From Streptosporangium minutum (GTDB taxonomy: Bacteria; Actinomycetota; Actinomycetes; Streptosporangiales; Streptosporangiaceae): a DNA stretch of 41,285 bases. The first letter of the stretch is position 1. Each line of letters opens with the position of its first letter. A program made the position numbers and the translations under genes. Shown here piece by piece: positions 41,283-41,285 of the stretch. The DNA lies in the NCBI RefSeq assembly GCF_002149035.1, contig NZ_NGFP01000012.1:28831-70115 (forward strand), written 5' to 3'. The notes under the pieces are model-generated. The model saw nothing but the letters and a program-made list of their open reading frames with translations, was not told the origin of the DNA and did not search any database.

Positions 41283-41285
41283 CCC

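Noticed and set aside
1-41285. CRISPR arrays, tRNA, rRNA, complete insertion sequences or phage genes
   Set aside because: No regularly spaced repeats of CRISPR type, no cloverleaf-like or rRNA sequence, and no transposase, integrase or phage structural motif was found while reading both strands.

Overview
The window is high-GC DNA (about 70% or more by eye). It has actinobacterial features: GTG and TTG starts, many probably leaderless genes, 4-nt start/stop overlaps, and the conserved block dapA, rnj, ftsK, an HTH/DUF4115 gene, rimO, pgsA, cinA and clgR. The overall gene content fits a filamentous actinomycete, perhaps of the Streptosporangium type. The family-level guess is inference; no rRNA, tRNA or other lineage marker is present.

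Layout. (1) 1-4635, minus strand: the 5' part of a nonribosomal peptide operon. It holds a stand-alone condensation-like protein, a stand-alone carrier protein and a C-A-PCP synthetase that runs off the left edge and probably ends in a thioester-reductase domain. (2) 4713-11706: an amino-sugar-flavoured group. It holds a family 3 glycoside hydrolase, a PIG-L deacetylase translationally coupled to a NodS-like methyltransferase, a ROK regulator and a second stand-alone condensation-like protein. Similar dyads lie beside the hydrolase and the ROK gene. (3) 11745-13352: an Rrf2 regulator, endonuclease VIII and ClgR. (4) 13560-22672: the housekeeping block listed above, all on the minus strand, with clear hairpins after rnj. 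(5) 22673-27892: regulators (GntR/UTRA, TetR), an FAD monooxygenase, a small secreted protein with a CRP-like palindrome upstream, and radC. (6) 27893-31690: an accessory region. It contains degenerate repeats, a 167-bp MITE-like palindromic element, a small unknown gene, two adjacent proteins each made of two GntR DNA-binding domains, and at least four broken genes. (7) 31691-41282: DUF1707 protein, ABM monooxygenase, peroxiredoxin, SGNH lipase, a probable operon of EamA transporter, diiron protein and DUF1275 protein divergent from a MocR regulator, then a CGNR regulator, GNAT acetyltransferase and menA.

Possible joint functions. The PIG-L and NodS-like pair, next to a GlcNAc-releasing type of hydrolase, a sugar-sensing ROK regulator and condensation/NRPS proteins, could deacetylate, N-methylate and perhaps acylate an amino sugar. 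This is inference. The MocR regulator and the transporter gene share overlapping start codons inside symmetric dyads, so they are probably controlled as a unit. No CRISPR array, rRNA, tRNA or complete insertion sequence was seen.
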